A stretch of 64,000 nucleotides of DNA from Desulfitobacterium chlororespirans DSM 11544 (GCF_900143285.1 NZ_FRDN01000020.1:22791-86790); one strand, 5' to 3'; positions 48,878 to 58,626 are shown, counted from the stretch's first letter. The notes: generated by a model not told the origin, from the sequence alone. Numbers and translations: made by a program.

Positions 48878-51481
48878 ATGACACAGATTAAGGCTATGGA
48901 GCTCTTGGCTCCGGCAGGGAGCTATGAGGCCTTTAAAGCGGCGGTAGAGAATGGGGCCGATGCAGTGTATCTGGGGGGAAGGAGCTTTAACGCCCGGGCC
49001 AGTGCCGCTAACTTTGACTTGGATGAACTGCGGCAGGTGGTGCAGTATGCCCATGAGCGGGAGACGATGGTCTATGTGACGGTGAATATTTTGATTGCCG
49101 ATCAGGAGTTTCCTGAGCTTTACGATTATATATACAGCTTATACGAGATTGGGGTTGATGCTCTGATCCTTCAGGATATTGGCGTAGGGTCAATGATTCA
49201 GAGTGTTTTGCCGGAGATGGAGCGCCATGCCAGTACCCAGATGACCATCAATACAACCTGGGGTGTTCGTCATGTGGAAAGACTGGGCTTTCAACGAGTG
49301 GTCCTGGCCCGGGAAGTGACGGCGGAGCAGATGAAAGCCATTTCTGCCCAGACCGCTCTGGAGATTGAGGTGTTTGTCCATGGTGCTCTGTGTATTTGTT
49401 ACTCCGGGCAATGCCTGATGTCCAGTTATATTGGCGGCCGCAGCGGCAACCGGGGAAGATGCGCTCAGCCTTGCCGGCTGACGTATCAGCTGATGAATGA
49501 GGAGAAAAAGGATATGCTGGCTGAGGCTAACCTAGGCAATCACCTTCTAAGTCCACGGGATTTGAATTTTGTGGAGGAGATTCATACTTTAAAAGAGTGT
49601 GGGGTCTACTCCTTAAAATTGGAGGGACGGATGAAGAGGCCGGAGTATGTGGCTACGGTCACTCGAATTTATCGCCGTGCTCTGGATTATGTGCTTTCCG
49701 AAGAGGATGGTATAAACTCTGGGTCAGGGGTGACAGGGGAGGAAAAGACCGAACTTTTACAGATTTTTAACCGGGATTTTTCTCAGGCTTATTTTCATAA
49801 TCACCCTGGAGCGGAGCTGATGAGCTATGCCCGCCCCAACAATAGAGGGATTCGTCTGGGCAGGATTGTTCAGAATAGAGGCAATCAGCTGGAGATCAAA
49901 CTGGAGGCGTACCTCAGACCCGGTGATGGAATCGAGGTCTGGACAAGCCGGGGCCGGGAAGGGATTACGGTCCAGAAGGTTTGGCAAGGCAAGAGGGAGA
50001 TCGAGGAAGGGAAGCCGGGAGATATCGTTCAGATCGAATTTGCGGGCAAATCCCACCCCGGAGATCGGGTATTTAAAACTCATGATGAGCTATTGATGGA
50101 AAAAGCCCGCCAGAGCTTTCAGGAGGGCAAGGAGCGGCGCAAGCGTTCCTTGAAAATGCGTCTATCCGGCTCCATCGGAGAGCTGATGGTCTTAGAGGCT
50201 TGGGAGCGGGACAAACATGTCCGGGTGGATTCAGCTACTCCGGCTCAGCAGGCCATGAAACGCCCTTTAACTCAGGAGTACGCCTTCCAACAGCTAAATC
50301 GTCTGGGGACAACACCTTTTTGGTTGGAAGAGTTGGACCTGGAGGTGGAGGAAGGACTTATGCTTCCGGTCAGTGAACTCAATGAGATGAGAAGGCTTGT
50401 CGTTGAAGGCTTGCTCCATAAGTCTCTCCAGAAAGAAAGGGTTACCAGAGCGGAATATAAGCAGCGCCTGAGGGAATGGCAAAATCGCCTTAAACTTGAG
50501 CAAGAGCAGCAGGTTCAGCAAGCTCAGCACCATAAGGATCAGCTGTCCGGAAGTTATAGCAAAGCTGCCTCTTTAGCAGCAAGGCGCTTGACTGTTGCTG
50601 TCAGCGATCTGGAAGGGGTGAAGGCAGCTCTAAAAGCCGGGGCAAGGCGAATTGCTCTGGGTGGGGAGCGTTGGCGTTCCCGTAAGGGGATGAGTTGGGA
50701 GGACATCCGGGCCGGTGTAAGGCTTTGCAAAGAACAGGGAGCAAACTGCCTTTTGCGCCTGCCGCGGATTTTAAACGAAGAGCAAAGTGCTTGGTGGTAT
50801 GAGTCTTTGCTTAAGGTAAAGGCCTGGGAAGATCGTCCCGGGATCATGGTCGCGAATTTGGGAGAGCTGGAAATGGTGAAGGCTATCGATCCGGACTGGC
50901 CTTTTGAGGTGGATTATCCTGTCAATATCTTTAATGAGGCCGCGGTAGCCCATCTATTCCGTCTAGGGGCCCAAGGGGTAACCTTATCTACAGAGCTTGA
51001 ACATAGCCAGATTGAGCCCCTGGCCCATTGGCCCAAGACAGAAGTCTTTGCTTTTGGGGAGCTGGAGATGATGGTCAGTGAGTATTGCCCTGTGGGTGCC
51101 ACATTGGGAGGCAAAAAAGGAACAAAATGTACGGCGCCCTGTGTGAAGGAACCCCATTATTTGAGAGATCGGCTCAACTATGACTTCCCCATCGAAACAG
51201 ATTTGGATTGTCGGATGCATCTTTATAATGTGAAGCGCTTGAATCTTTACAAGGAATTAGGAAGCATTGCCAAAATGGGTGTTCAGCGGATTCGTTTGCA
51301 GCTGGATCGGGCCAATCCTGTCCAGATCCGCGATACGGTACGAGTCTTTCTTGAAGGTTGGGAGAGAGCACTTGCAGGGGAGCGCATCTCAGAGGAGCAG
51401 GCCGAAAAGGCCAATGCATACTTGGCAGAGCGTTTCCCAGAAGGGTTTACCAAAGGACATTATTTTAGAGGAGTGCTTTAA
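48878..51481 (+). CDS. U32 family peptidase (RlhA/YhbU-like) with C-terminal DUF3656
   Basis: An 867-residue protein. Residues 1-330 are the U32 core with ELLAPAGSYEAFKAAVENGAD and the Cys-rich signature HGALCICYSGQCLMSSYIGGRSGNRGRCAQPC. The middle (about 380-560) fits DUF3656, and a second barrel-like part with CPVGATLGGKKGTKCTAPC near 735 carries more cysteines. Family members bind Fe-S and take part in hydroxylation of 23S rRNA or tRNA with prephenate as oxygen source; collagenase activity is doubtful. The ATG at 48878 has only GAGGGAATT upstream. Confidence 0.9.
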   Translation: MTQIKAMELLAPAGSYEAFKAAVENGADAVYLGGRSFNARASAANFDLDELRQVVQYAHERETMVYVTVNILIADQEFPELYDYIYSLYEIGVDALILQDIGVGSMIQSVLPEMERHASTQMTINTTWGVRHVERLGFQRVVLAREVTAEQMKAISAQTALEIEVFVHGALCICYSGQCLMSSYIGGRSGNRGRCAQPCRLTYQLMNEEKKDMLAEANLGNHLLSPRDLNFVEEIHTLKECGVYSLKLEGRMKRPEYVATVTRIYRRALDYVLSEEDGINSGSGVTGEEKTELLQIFNRDFSQAYFHNHPGAELMSYARPNNRGIRLGRIVQNRGNQLEIKLEAYLRPGDGIEVWTSRGREGITVQKVWQGKREIEEGKPGDIVQIEFAGKSHPGDRVFKTHDELLMEKARQSFQEGKERRKRSLKMRLSGSIGELMVLEAWERDKHVRVDSATPAQQAMKRPLTQEYAFQQLNRLGTTPFWLEELDLEVEEGLMLPVSELNEMRRLVVEGLLHKSLQKERVTRAEYKQRLREWQNRLKLEQEQQVQQAQHHKDQLSGSYSKAASLAARRLTVAVSDLEGVKAALKAGARRIALGGERWRSRKGMSWEDIRAGVRLCKEQGANCLLRLPRILNEEQSAWWYESLLKVKAWEDRPGIMVANLGELEMVKAIDPDWPFEVDYPVNIFNEAAVAHLFRLGAQGVTLSTELEHSQIEPLAHWPKTEVFAFGELEMMVSEYCPVGATLGGKKGTKCTAPCVKEPHYLRDRLNYDFPIETDLDCRMHLYNVKRLNLYKELGSIAKMGVQRIRLQLDRANPVQIRDTVRVFLEGWERALAGERISEEQAEKANAYLAERFPEGFTKGHYFRGVL

Positions 51482-51522
51482 GTCAGGCGGGCATCGTTAA
51501 AGAAGGAGGAATACCGTAGAAT

Positions 51523-53892
51523 ATGGTACTCAATGAACGGGTGATCAGGAAACTTGATTTTGATAAAATCTTAGAACGTCTTGCCAATCAGTCCATTATG
51601 CCGCGGGCCCGGGAATTGGCAGAGCAATTGGAACCCCACTCTCATTTGGATTTGGTGCGGGCGGCTTTGGAGGAAACCGGTGAGGGCAAGGATATACTGA
51701 GGATTAACCCGCTTTTTTCGGTGCGGGGAGCCCGGGAAATCCGGCCTTTAGTGGAGCGGTGCTTAAAGGGAGGAACCTTAACACCAGATGAGCTGCTGCA
51801 GATTCGGGATACTTTAAAAGCAGCCCGCATCATCAAGCAAGGTTTTCAGGAAGGTAAGGCGGAGGTTCCTCATCTTAAAGGGATCATGGAACAGGTCATT
51901 CTGCCCAAGGGTATTGAGGAGGAGATTACCCGCTGTATTACGGAGGATGGTCAGGTAGCGGATCAAGCATCTTCTGTTTTAGCGGATTTGCGCCGGGGCA
52001 TCTCCCGCCTGCAGACCAGAATCAGGGAAACCTTAGATGGCATCATTCGCAACCCCGCCTACCAAAAGATTCTTCAGGACCCTCTTGTTACCCAACGCTC
52101 GGAACGCTATGTGGTCCCGGTCAAACAGGAATACCGCCAATCCTTTCAAGGTATCGTCCATGATCAATCGGCCAGTGGAGCGACCCTTTATATTGAGCCC
52201 ATGGCTGTGGTCAACTTGGGAAATGAGCTGCGGGAAGTGGTCCTTAAGGAACAAAGGGAGGTTCAGCGGATCCTTTTACTCCTCTCAGCCCGTGTGGAAG
52301 GGGAGGCAGAGGCCATAGCCGATGCTCACGAGGCCCTGGCCCGGGTGGATTTCATTCTGGCTAAAGCACGGCTCAGTGAAGAAATGAATGCCGGAGCACC
52401 GATTCTTACCGAAAAGCAGGAGATAAGCCTTGTCCAGGCGCGGCACCCTCTTCTGACAGGAAAGGTGGTGCCCTTAACCATCCAATTGGGGACCCGCTTC
52501 GATACGGTGGTGGTCACCGGCCCCAATACCGGCGGAAAAACAGTGGCCTTGAAAACCATTGGACTCTTGGCGGCTATGGCTCAGTGTGGCTTGCATATCC
52601 CCGCCGAGTCGGACTCCCGGGTAGGGGTCTTTACTCAGATCTTTGCCGATATCGGGGATGAGCAGAGTGTGGAACAGTCCTTAAGTACCTTTAGCGGTCA
52701 TATGAAGAATATTGTGGAGATTGTGGAAAAAGCCGATTGGCGTTCCCTGATCCTCCTTGATGAAGTGGGAGCGGGCACCGACCCTACGGAAGGTTCAGCT
52801 CTGGCGATGGCGATCATCGCTGAGCTTCATGAACGGGGAGCAAGAATTGTGGCCACCACCCACTATGGAGCGTTAAAGAATTTTGCCTACAATACACCGC
52901 GGGTGGAGAATGCTTCTGTAGAATTTGATTCGGAGACTTTAAGACCTACCTACCGCCTGCTGATTGGGATTCCCGGCAAAAGCAATGCCTTTTATATCGC
53001 CGGACGGCTGGGGTTGCCGGAAGGGGTCTTGGATCGGGCGCGAACCTTTGTTACGGAGCGGGAAATGCAGGTGGCCGATTTAATCGAAAACCTTGAGGAT
53101 ACTCAACGGGAGATTGATTTGGAAAAACGCCGGGCCCGTGAGGAACGGCAGGCCATTGAGAAGGAGAGCCTCGGTCTGAAGGAGAAATCTCAGAAGCTGG
53201 AGGATGACTATCAGGAGCTTATGGCCAAGGCTAAGGATCAGGCCACAGAGATTGTCAGGGAAGCAAGGAGAGAAGCAGAAAGGCTTATTGATGATCTGAA
53301 GCTGGCTCTTAAAGAGGAGCGAAAGGATCAGCAGGCTATTGAGCAGGCCCGTAAGGGGATTCGCAAATTGTCCACTAAGGTGGGGGATCAGGATACCCCG
53401 CTGAAAACTCCTCATGGAGTGGAGCCTCAAGAGATTAAACTGGGACAGATGGTGTATATGACTAAGCTCCGGCAAAAAGGGCAGGTCCTTAAGCTGCCCA
53501 ATGATTCGGGCGAGATTTTCGTCCAGGCAGGAGTGATTAAGCTGAATGTTCCTCTGAGTGAAATCCGGCTGATCCAGGAAGAGAAAGCCGCCAAACCCAC
53601 TCGATCCGTAGGCGGACAGGGGAAAGTCGGTATGAAAAAAGCCGAAACCATCCGTACGGAAATCGATCTACGGGGGATGATGGTGGAAGAGGCCGGCTAT
53701 GAATTGGATAAATACCTGGATGACGCCGTACTGACAGGAGTCGGCCAGGTCTATGTCATTCATGGCAAAGGGACAGGGGCGTTAAGACAGGGGATTCATG
53801 AATTCCTGCGCGGTCATCACCATGTCAAATCCTTCCGCTTAGGACAGCATGGGGAAGGAGATCTTGGAGTAACCGTCGTGGAATTAAAATAA
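51523..53892 (+). CDS. mutS2: MutS2 family endonuclease/ATPase
   Basis: A 789-residue protein with the MutS2 plan: clamp and core (residues 1-300), ABC-type ATPase with Walker A GPNTGGKTVALKT near 333 and Walker B LILLDEVGAGTDPTEG, a long coiled coil (about 510-620), and a C-terminal Smr nuclease domain (IDLRGMMVEEAGYEL, HGKGTGALRQGIHEFL). In Firmicutes MutS2 senses collided ribosomes and suppresses recombination. AAGGAGGA lies 13 bases upstream of the ATG, longer than ideal. Confidence 0.96.
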   Translation: MVLNERVIRKLDFDKILERLANQSIMPRARELAEQLEPHSHLDLVRAALEETGEGKDILRINPLFSVRGAREIRPLVERCLKGGTLTPDELLQIRDTLKAARIIKQGFQEGKAEVPHLKGIMEQVILPKGIEEEITRCITEDGQVADQASSVLADLRRGISRLQTRIRETLDGIIRNPAYQKILQDPLVTQRSERYVVPVKQEYRQSFQGIVHDQSASGATLYIEPMAVVNLGNELREVVLKEQREVQRILLLLSARVEGEAEAIADAHEALARVDFILAKARLSEEMNAGAPILTEKQEISLVQARHPLLTGKVVPLTIQLGTRFDTVVVTGPNTGGKTVALKTIGLLAAMAQCGLHIPAESDSRVGVFTQIFADIGDEQSVEQSLSTFSGHMKNIVEIVEKADWRSLILLDEVGAGTDPTEGSALAMAIIAELHERGARIVATTHYGALKNFAYNTPRVENASVEFDSETLRPTYRLLIGIPGKSNAFYIAGRLGLPEGVLDRARTFVTEREMQVADLIENLEDTQREIDLEKRRAREERQAIEKESLGLKEKSQKLEDDYQELMAKAKDQATEIVREARREAERLIDDLKLALKEERKDQQAIEQARKGIRKLSTKVGDQDTPLKTPHGVEPQEIKLGQMVYMTKLRQKGQVLKLPNDSGEIFVQAGVIKLNVPLSEIRLIQEEKAAKPTRSVGGQGKVGMKKAETIRTEIDLRGMMVEEAGYELDKYLDDAVLTGVGQVYVIHGKGTGALRQGIHEFLRGHHHVKSFRLGQHGEGDLGVTVVELK

Positions 53893-53968
53893 TAGAACTT
53901 TTTCTGGATTTTTCATGCCGGATATGTATATAATGCATGTATATGAAAATTTGACTTGAGGTGACGAT

Positions 53969-54214
53969 ATGGTAACATTTGCTATGATTACTCCTACTGT
54001 TGCAGTGATTGCCTTGGTTATTGCTCTGATTCTTTTTGGACCTGGGAAGCTCCCTGAACTGGGCAAGGGCTTAGGTAAAGGTATCAAAGAGTTTAAAGAT
54101 GCCACCGATCTCTCTGACGATGATGGCAAGAAAAAGAAAAAGGAAATTGCCGAAACTAAAAAAGAAGAGCCGGCTGAGAGCAAGAAAGAAGAGCCGGCTG
54201 AAAGCAAGGAATAG
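53969..54214 (+). CDS. tatA: TatA/E-type twin-arginine translocase subunit
   Basis: An 81-residue protein: N-terminal membrane helix (about 6-22), the conserved [20 protein letters not shown] hinge and amphipathic helix, then a Lys/Glu tail with the repeat KKEEPAES. It forms the pore of the Tat system that exports folded, cofactor-loaded proteins. It lies 515 bases upstream of a Tat-dependent flavoprotein gene. TGAGGTGA precedes the ATG, and TATAAT at 53929 may be its -10. No tatC is in the window. Confidence 0.92.
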   Translation: MVTFAMITPTVAVIALVIALILFGPGKLPELGKGLGKGIKEFKDATDLSDDDGKKKKKEIAETKKEEPAESKKEEPAESKE

Positions 54215-54220
54215 AGCAAG

Positions 54221-54257
54221 AAAAAAGAAGAACCGGGAAGACCGGTTCTTCTTTTTT
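54221..54257 (+). terminator. Terminator after tatA
   Basis: AGAAGAACCGG (54226-54236) pairs with CCGGTTCTTCT (54242-54252), flanked by A6 and T6, so it can stop transcription in both directions. Confidence 0.9.
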
Positions 54258-54318
54258 ATGGTGAATACCCCCTAAAAGATATTCTGCAAAAGGATGGCTA
54301 AACGCTATGAGGGCGCAA

Positions 54319-54477
54319 TGCCCAACAGGACACAGGAAAATAAAGTGGTAAAATGAATGCCCAAATGTTGCAATTCTTAATACAACAAGTAACTGTTCCC
54401 AAAATACTCAAAGATCGGCTTGTGTAATTTTTTCACAAGCTGATCATGAGTCAGACATTCACATAAAGTTCCCAAAA
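54319..54477 (+). promoter_or_regulatory. Candidate activator-binding region upstream of the flavoprotein sigma-54 promoter
   Basis: It contains GTTCCCAAAA twice (54395-54404 and 54468-54477, 73 bases apart) and a 12-bp inverted repeat GATCGGCTTGTG/CACAAGCTGATC with one mismatch (54413-54424 and 54434-54445). At 54319 TGCCCAACAGGACACAG resembles 9094-9111 of the nos promoter. All lie 45-205 bases upstream of the promoter, the usual place for enhancer sites. The activator at 56528 is the likely ligand. Confidence 0.5.
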
Positions 54478-54523
54478 GCTTTGTTTAAGTACTATTTTGA
54501 ACAAGTTGTATCAAAAAGAGAGT

Positions 54524-54538
54524 TGGCATGGTTTTTGC
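54524..54538 (+). promoter_or_regulatory. Sigma-54 (-24/-12) promoter of the flavoprotein gene
   Basis: TGGCATGGTTTTTGC fits TGGCAY-N5-TTGC. Transcription should start near 54549, leaving a 180-base leader to the flavoprotein ATG at 54730. A 73-codon frame spanning 54481-54702 runs straight through the promoter and is not a gene. Confidence 0.85.
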
Positions 54539-54729
54539 ATTATAAAAAGTTGCTCAGTCTTGCTCTTCCGAGTTTAGAAATTTCGACAAAACATCAAGAG
54601 GGGAGGGAAATCGGAAATAAACCGATAAGGCCTGAAAAGGCAATGGAAATGATACCAAAGGAGCGCAAAAGGAAAAACAAGTTAATGACCACGATTAAGT
54701 AATCCTATTAAATTTTAGGAGGAATCGGA

Positions 54730-56301
54730 ATGACCATTAACAGAAGAGATTTTATTAAACGAGCCGCTGCAGGTGCCGCTGTTGTGGCTGGATCCAGTTT
54801 TTTAGTGGGCTGCAATAATACCGAGGCAGTTGCCCCGGCGTCAGCTCCCGAAGCATGGGATCAGGAAACGGATGTCGTCGTCGTCGGTGGCGGTAATGGT
54901 GGGTTAAGTGCTGCTGCCGCTGCCACAGAAGAGGGCAAAAAGGTCATTCTCTGCGAAATCAGTGCCTTTCTCGGCGGTGGCTCCGCATATTCAGGCGGTA
55001 CCATCCATTCCTGGGGTCTAGATACATGGGAAAAATACAAAGAGCACACTGAAGATCTGCATGATCCTGTACTTGCGAAAAAGTATGTAGAAACCTTTAG
55101 ACAAGTATACCTTCCTTGGCTGGAGAAGAATGGTATTCCTCTTAAAAAGCATCCGGGCGGCAAGGGGTTCAATAATGACTATGGCTTAGGCTCCGGTGAA
55201 GCGGGATATCTTAGGCATAAAGCCTATTTTGATGCTTTAGCGAACTTTGTCACAGGTAAGGGCGGTACAATCATGACCCAGACACGGGTTTTGCGCCTTG
55301 TCATTGATGAAGCCGGTATGGTTTGCGGTGTTCAAGCCATTAAGAAGGGTGAATCCAAGGCCATCTTCATTAAGGCTGGTTCCGTTATTTTAGCTACGGG
55401 TGGGTTCCAATCCAATAAGGGATTGATGGCTAAGTATATTGGACCTAATGGGGATGTGGCCCGCAACATGGGGACTCCTTATAATACGGGCAGCGGAATG
55501 CTGATGGCTCAAGGGGTTGGAGCTATGACCCAGGGAAGCTTTTCGACCTTCTCCGGGACTTTTTCCGGTATTGTTCCAGGACCGGCGGTGGAAGATGAGC
55601 CGGAGCTCTATGAGGAAAAGCGCGCCGGCGATCCCCAAAGCCTGCCGGGCATCGGCGGTGGGCGTCCTGCTGTTCCCATGTGGGTCAACTTTCTTTTCCC
55701 TGATGAGACCACAGGTATTCTAGTCAATCTTCAAGGTAAACGTTTTGCAGATGAGACATCTCCCATCGAAGCCAAATACGCCAGACTCCCTCAAGAAGTG
55801 TTAAAGCAAAAAAGAGCGATGGCCTTTATGATTGGGGACAAGGCCATCTATGACAAGGCGGCAGGGTCGGAAGCGATTCTTAAGATGTATATGGATCAGG
55901 GGGGTAAGGTTGTAGAAGGTGCAACTCTTGAGGAGTTGGCTGCAAAGTGCCAGGAAATCCATGGTATGCATAAGGGGGCCTTTTTGAAAACAGTCAACGA
56001 ATACAATAAGGCCATTGATAGCGGTGCTACGGACAGTCTTGAAGTTCCCAGGGCGCTCAATCATAATAAGATCGCCCAAGGTCCCTTCTATGCTGTACCT
56101 GTAACCGCGAATATCTACCACACCTTCGGTGGGGTTGCCATCAACGAAAATGCTCAGGTTCTTGATGTCCAGAGAACCCCGATTCCTAATCTCTATGCCT
56201 GCCCGCCTTGTGCAGGTATTTTCAGAGAAGTTTATACAGGCGGAATTGCCTCAGCCGGTACTTTCGGCTATATTGCCGGAAAACATATCGCTGGGAAATA
56301 A
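54730..56301 (+). CDS. Tat-exported flavoprotein lipoprotein, fumarate reductase/KstD superfamily (second locus)
   Basis: A 523-residue paralogue of the protein at 41786-43399. Tat signal NRRDFIKR is followed by lipobox LVGC, so it is anchored outside the membrane. FAD motifs are VVVGGGNGGLSAAAA, SVILATGGFQSNKGL and PNLYACPPCAGIF. The active-site segment reads IYHTFGGVAIN, keeping the HT-x-GG pattern of fumarate-type reductases that its paralogue lost; near the C terminus both have YTGG/S in place of the usual catalytic Arg region. TAGGAGG precedes the ATG. It is driven by a sigma-54 promoter and followed by its probable activator and a tethered cytochrome. Confidence 0.92.
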   Translation: MTINRRDFIKRAAAGAAVVAGSSFLVGCNNTEAVAPASAPEAWDQETDVVVVGGGNGGLSAAAAATEEGKKVILCEISAFLGGGSAYSGGTIHSWGLDTWEKYKEHTEDLHDPVLAKKYVETFRQVYLPWLEKNGIPLKKHPGGKGFNNDYGLGSGEAGYLRHKAYFDALANFVTGKGGTIMTQTRVLRLVIDEAGMVCGVQAIKKGESKAIFIKAGSVILATGGFQSNKGLMAKYIGPNGDVARNMGTPYNTGSGMLMAQGVGAMTQGSFSTFSGTFSGIVPGPAVEDEPELYEEKRAGDPQSLPGIGGGRPAVPMWVNFLFPDETTGILVNLQGKRFADETSPIEAKYARLPQEVLKQKRAMAFMIGDKAIYDKAAGSEAILKMYMDQGGKVVEGATLEELAAKCQEIHGMHKGAFLKTVNEYNKAIDSGATDSLEVPRALNHNKIAQGPFYAVPVTANIYHTFGGVAINENAQVLDVQRTPIPNLYACPPCAGIFREVYTGGIASAGTFGYIAGKHIAGK

Positions 56302-56324
56302 GGTTTAGCCATAGACAGAGGGAT

Positions 56325-56356
56325 GCCCCATGTTGTGTGGTTTGAAGACATGGGGC
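56325..56356 (+). terminator. Hairpin after the second flavoprotein gene
   Basis: GCCCCATGT (56325-56333) pairs exactly with ACATGGGGC (56348-56356). The T-run that follows is interrupted (CTAACCTTT), so termination may be partial. Confidence 0.5.
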
Positions 56357-56527
56357 CTAACCTTTCCTTGCGGCAAACGATATTTCTATGGTTTTATTCA
56401 TGCCCAGATAGTATAATCAAGAAAGAATAACATTTTAAAAGGGATCCGAGCCGCCTTAATAGTTGTGAAAGTTGGCTCAAGTATATATGCGCTTGCTTCA
56501 CCGTACATGTTGAATGGAGGGAGCCTT

Positions 56528-58519
56528 ATGCATGTTCATGAACTTTTGCAAAGGATAAGCCAAGGAACAGAAAAAGCCTATCTGGAAAAATGCAGAGATC
56601 AGCGGGAGCTTTTTATGGAGGGCAAACCTGTGGATCCAGGCACTGTTCCCAAAGTGGTTTATAATTCATGGGTACGGAGTCAGCGGTACGGAGTGAATCC
56701 CTTTGAAAAACCTTGCCATCACCCAATAGATAAGTCCAAAAGCCAAGATCTTAACCGTTTTATAGAGTGTTTGGATCGCTATAACTTTTTTATCAAACAG
56801 GCTCTCGAACTGATCGATTATCAGGGATTTACTTTTACCTTTTCAGCAAAAGAGAGCTTAACCAAACATATCTATGATGATCTGGGAAGTCCCTTTGCTA
56901 ATCTTATCGGAGAATGTTCGGAGAGAACTGTGGGAACAAATGCTACTGCCATAGCCTTGGCTGAAAATGTTCCTGTTGCCTTAGTAAGTCCCTTAAGTTA
57001 TCAATGCGGGCCTTCTGAAAACGGGGTGAATACAGCTGCTCCCATACACAATCACCAAGGTGAAGTTATGGGAGGGATCCATATTGGTTTAAAGGATATA
57101 AAAAGGACTCAGGATGCGTTTTGGTTAGTCACTTACCTTGCCCAAGTCTTTGACCGCCTTTACTTGCCTATGACCCAGAGGCATGAAAAGAAGATCAAGG
57201 ATATAATTGATTTGCTTCCTCAAGGTGTAGCGTATATTAATAGTAAGAAATCCATACATTATAATGAAAAATTTCAAACCCTGGTGAATCTAAGCAAAGG
57301 GAAGAACTCTTTAAAAAAGGTTAGCGAGTTTTTTTCTCAGGAGGACTGGAATTCTAGATTTGCTTGCCAGGAGATTAAAGCAGATGGCAAGACCTTGATT
57401 ATAAACAGCAACATCTTGGATTATGAGGACTTCGAAACAAGCAAGATACTTATCGTAGAAGAAAAACAGTCATTGGCCCAACGGCTTCAGGAGAATTCTC
57501 AGGGTTTCAAGACCACGGTTGGCTTATATAGCTTTGATGATATCGTAGGCAACAATGCTGAATTAAATGAAGCAAAGTCCATCGGGTTGAATGTGGCAGG
57601 CACCTCTGTTCCGGTCTTGATCTTCGGGGAAAATGGAACAGGGAAAGAAATGTTCGCTCAGGCCATTCATGCAGCCAGTCCACGGCGGGAGAAACCCTTT
57701 ATTGCCATTAATTGCGGGGCTATTCCTGCGGAGTTGGTGGAAAGCGAGCTTTTTGGCTATGAGGAAGGTTCCTTTACAGGAGCTTTGAAAGGGGGGAAGA
57801 TAGGCAAGATCGAAGCCGCCTCTGGGGGAACCCTGTTCCTGGATGAAATAGAAAGTATGCCTGTCCAGGATCAAATTAAACTTCTGCGGGTTATCTCCAC
57901 AGGGAAAGTTCAAAAGGTGGGGAGTACCAAAGAGATTCCTGTGGATATCCGCTTAATCTCGGCTACGAAGAAGGACCTTCTGGAAGAGTCGGATAAGGGG
58001 CTATTTAGGGAAGATCTCTATTTCCGCATTAGTACCTTCATCATTGAATTACCGGCTTTGAGACAACGCAGGGAAGATATTTTGCTCTTAGCGAAAGAAT
58101 TCATCAGCAAATTCTCTCGTAAATATGGTCTGGGGCAAACGGTTGAAATGGCTCAAGAGTTTGTGGAAGCTCTGGAGAATTACTCCTGGCGGGGAAATGT
58201 TCGTGAGTTGGAGCACTCGATTGAGCGAGCTATTATTTTGATGGGAGCCGGTTTGACTCTGAAGGTTGATTATTTGTCTAAGAGAATCCAAGAATCTTAT
58301 CAAAACTATCAAGTCAAAGGCTTGGTAGAGGATGTTTTGGCTAAAGGTCTGAAGAAACAAGAACAAGGGCTCTTATACACGGCTGAGGCTATGATTATCG
58401 ATCATGTACTCAAATCCGTCGGCGGTAATGTCACTGCAGCAGCTGAAAAATTAGGAGTAACCCGAAAGACAATTTATAATAAGCTGCAGGAGCATCCTGA
58501 TTTAAGAGTGGTTAAATAA
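56528..58519 (+). CDS. Sigma-54 activator, AcoR-like (GAF, AAA+, Fis HTH)
   Basis: A 663-residue regulator with no receiver domain, so it senses a ligand directly. Residues 40-215 are a GAF-type sensor of the AcoR plan (NLIGECSERTVGTNATAIAL), 225-320 a PAS-like part, and 340-570 the AAA+ domain with GENGTGKE and the loop GSFTGA in place of GAFTGA. The C-terminal Fis helix-turn-helix is NVTAAAEKLGVTRKTIYNKL. ATG 56528 follows GGAGGGA; the GTG at 56465 does not. It lies between the flavoprotein and the cytochrome genes and presumably activates the promoter at 54524. Confidence 0.95.
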   Translation: MHVHELLQRISQGTEKAYLEKCRDQRELFMEGKPVDPGTVPKVVYNSWVRSQRYGVNPFEKPCHHPIDKSKSQDLNRFIECLDRYNFFIKQALELIDYQGFTFTFSAKESLTKHIYDDLGSPFANLIGECSERTVGTNATAIALAENVPVALVSPLSYQCGPSENGVNTAAPIHNHQGEVMGGIHIGLKDIKRTQDAFWLVTYLAQVFDRLYLPMTQRHEKKIKDIIDLLPQGVAYINSKKSIHYNEKFQTLVNLSKGKNSLKKVSEFFSQEDWNSRFACQEIKADGKTLIINSNILDYEDFETSKILIVEEKQSLAQRLQENSQGFKTTVGLYSFDDIVGNNAELNEAKSIGLNVAGTSVPVLIFGENGTGKEMFAQAIHAASPRREKPFIAINCGAIPAELVESELFGYEEGSFTGALKGGKIGKIEAASGGTLFLDEIESMPVQDQIKLLRVISTGKVQKVGSTKEIPVDIRLISATKKDLLEESDKGLFREDLYFRISTFIIELPALRQRREDILLLAKEFISKFSRKYGLGQTVEMAQEFVEALENYSWRGNVRELEHSIERAIILMGAGLTLKVDYLSKRIQESYQNYQVKGLVEDVLAKGLKKQEQGLLYTAEAMIIDHVLKSVGGNVTAAAEKLGVTRKTIYNKLQEHPDLRVVK

Positions 58520-58574
58520 TTGTGGGCATCTCTACCCGCCTGGAAAAAGTTTTTGGATTATTCGAAGAACGTAC

Positions 58575-58603
58575 TTGTTCGTGCAAGTTGTTAATGATAT
58601 TAT
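58575..58603 (+). promoter_or_regulatory. Vegetative promoter of the cytochrome gene at 58627
   Basis: TTGTTC (58575-58580), 17-base spacer, TATTAT (58598-58603). ACTTG/CAAGT form an inverted repeat overlapping the -35. If it starts transcription near 58610 the leader is very short, just covering the ribosome site GGGGGGTGA. Confidence 0.6.
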
Positions 58604-58626
58604 ACTACCTAGGGGGGTGAGTAGAA

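Noticed and set aside
54481..54702. 73-codon plus-strand frame before the flavoprotein
   Set aside because: It contains the sigma-54 promoter, starts with TTG without a ribosome site and has no protein-like pattern.
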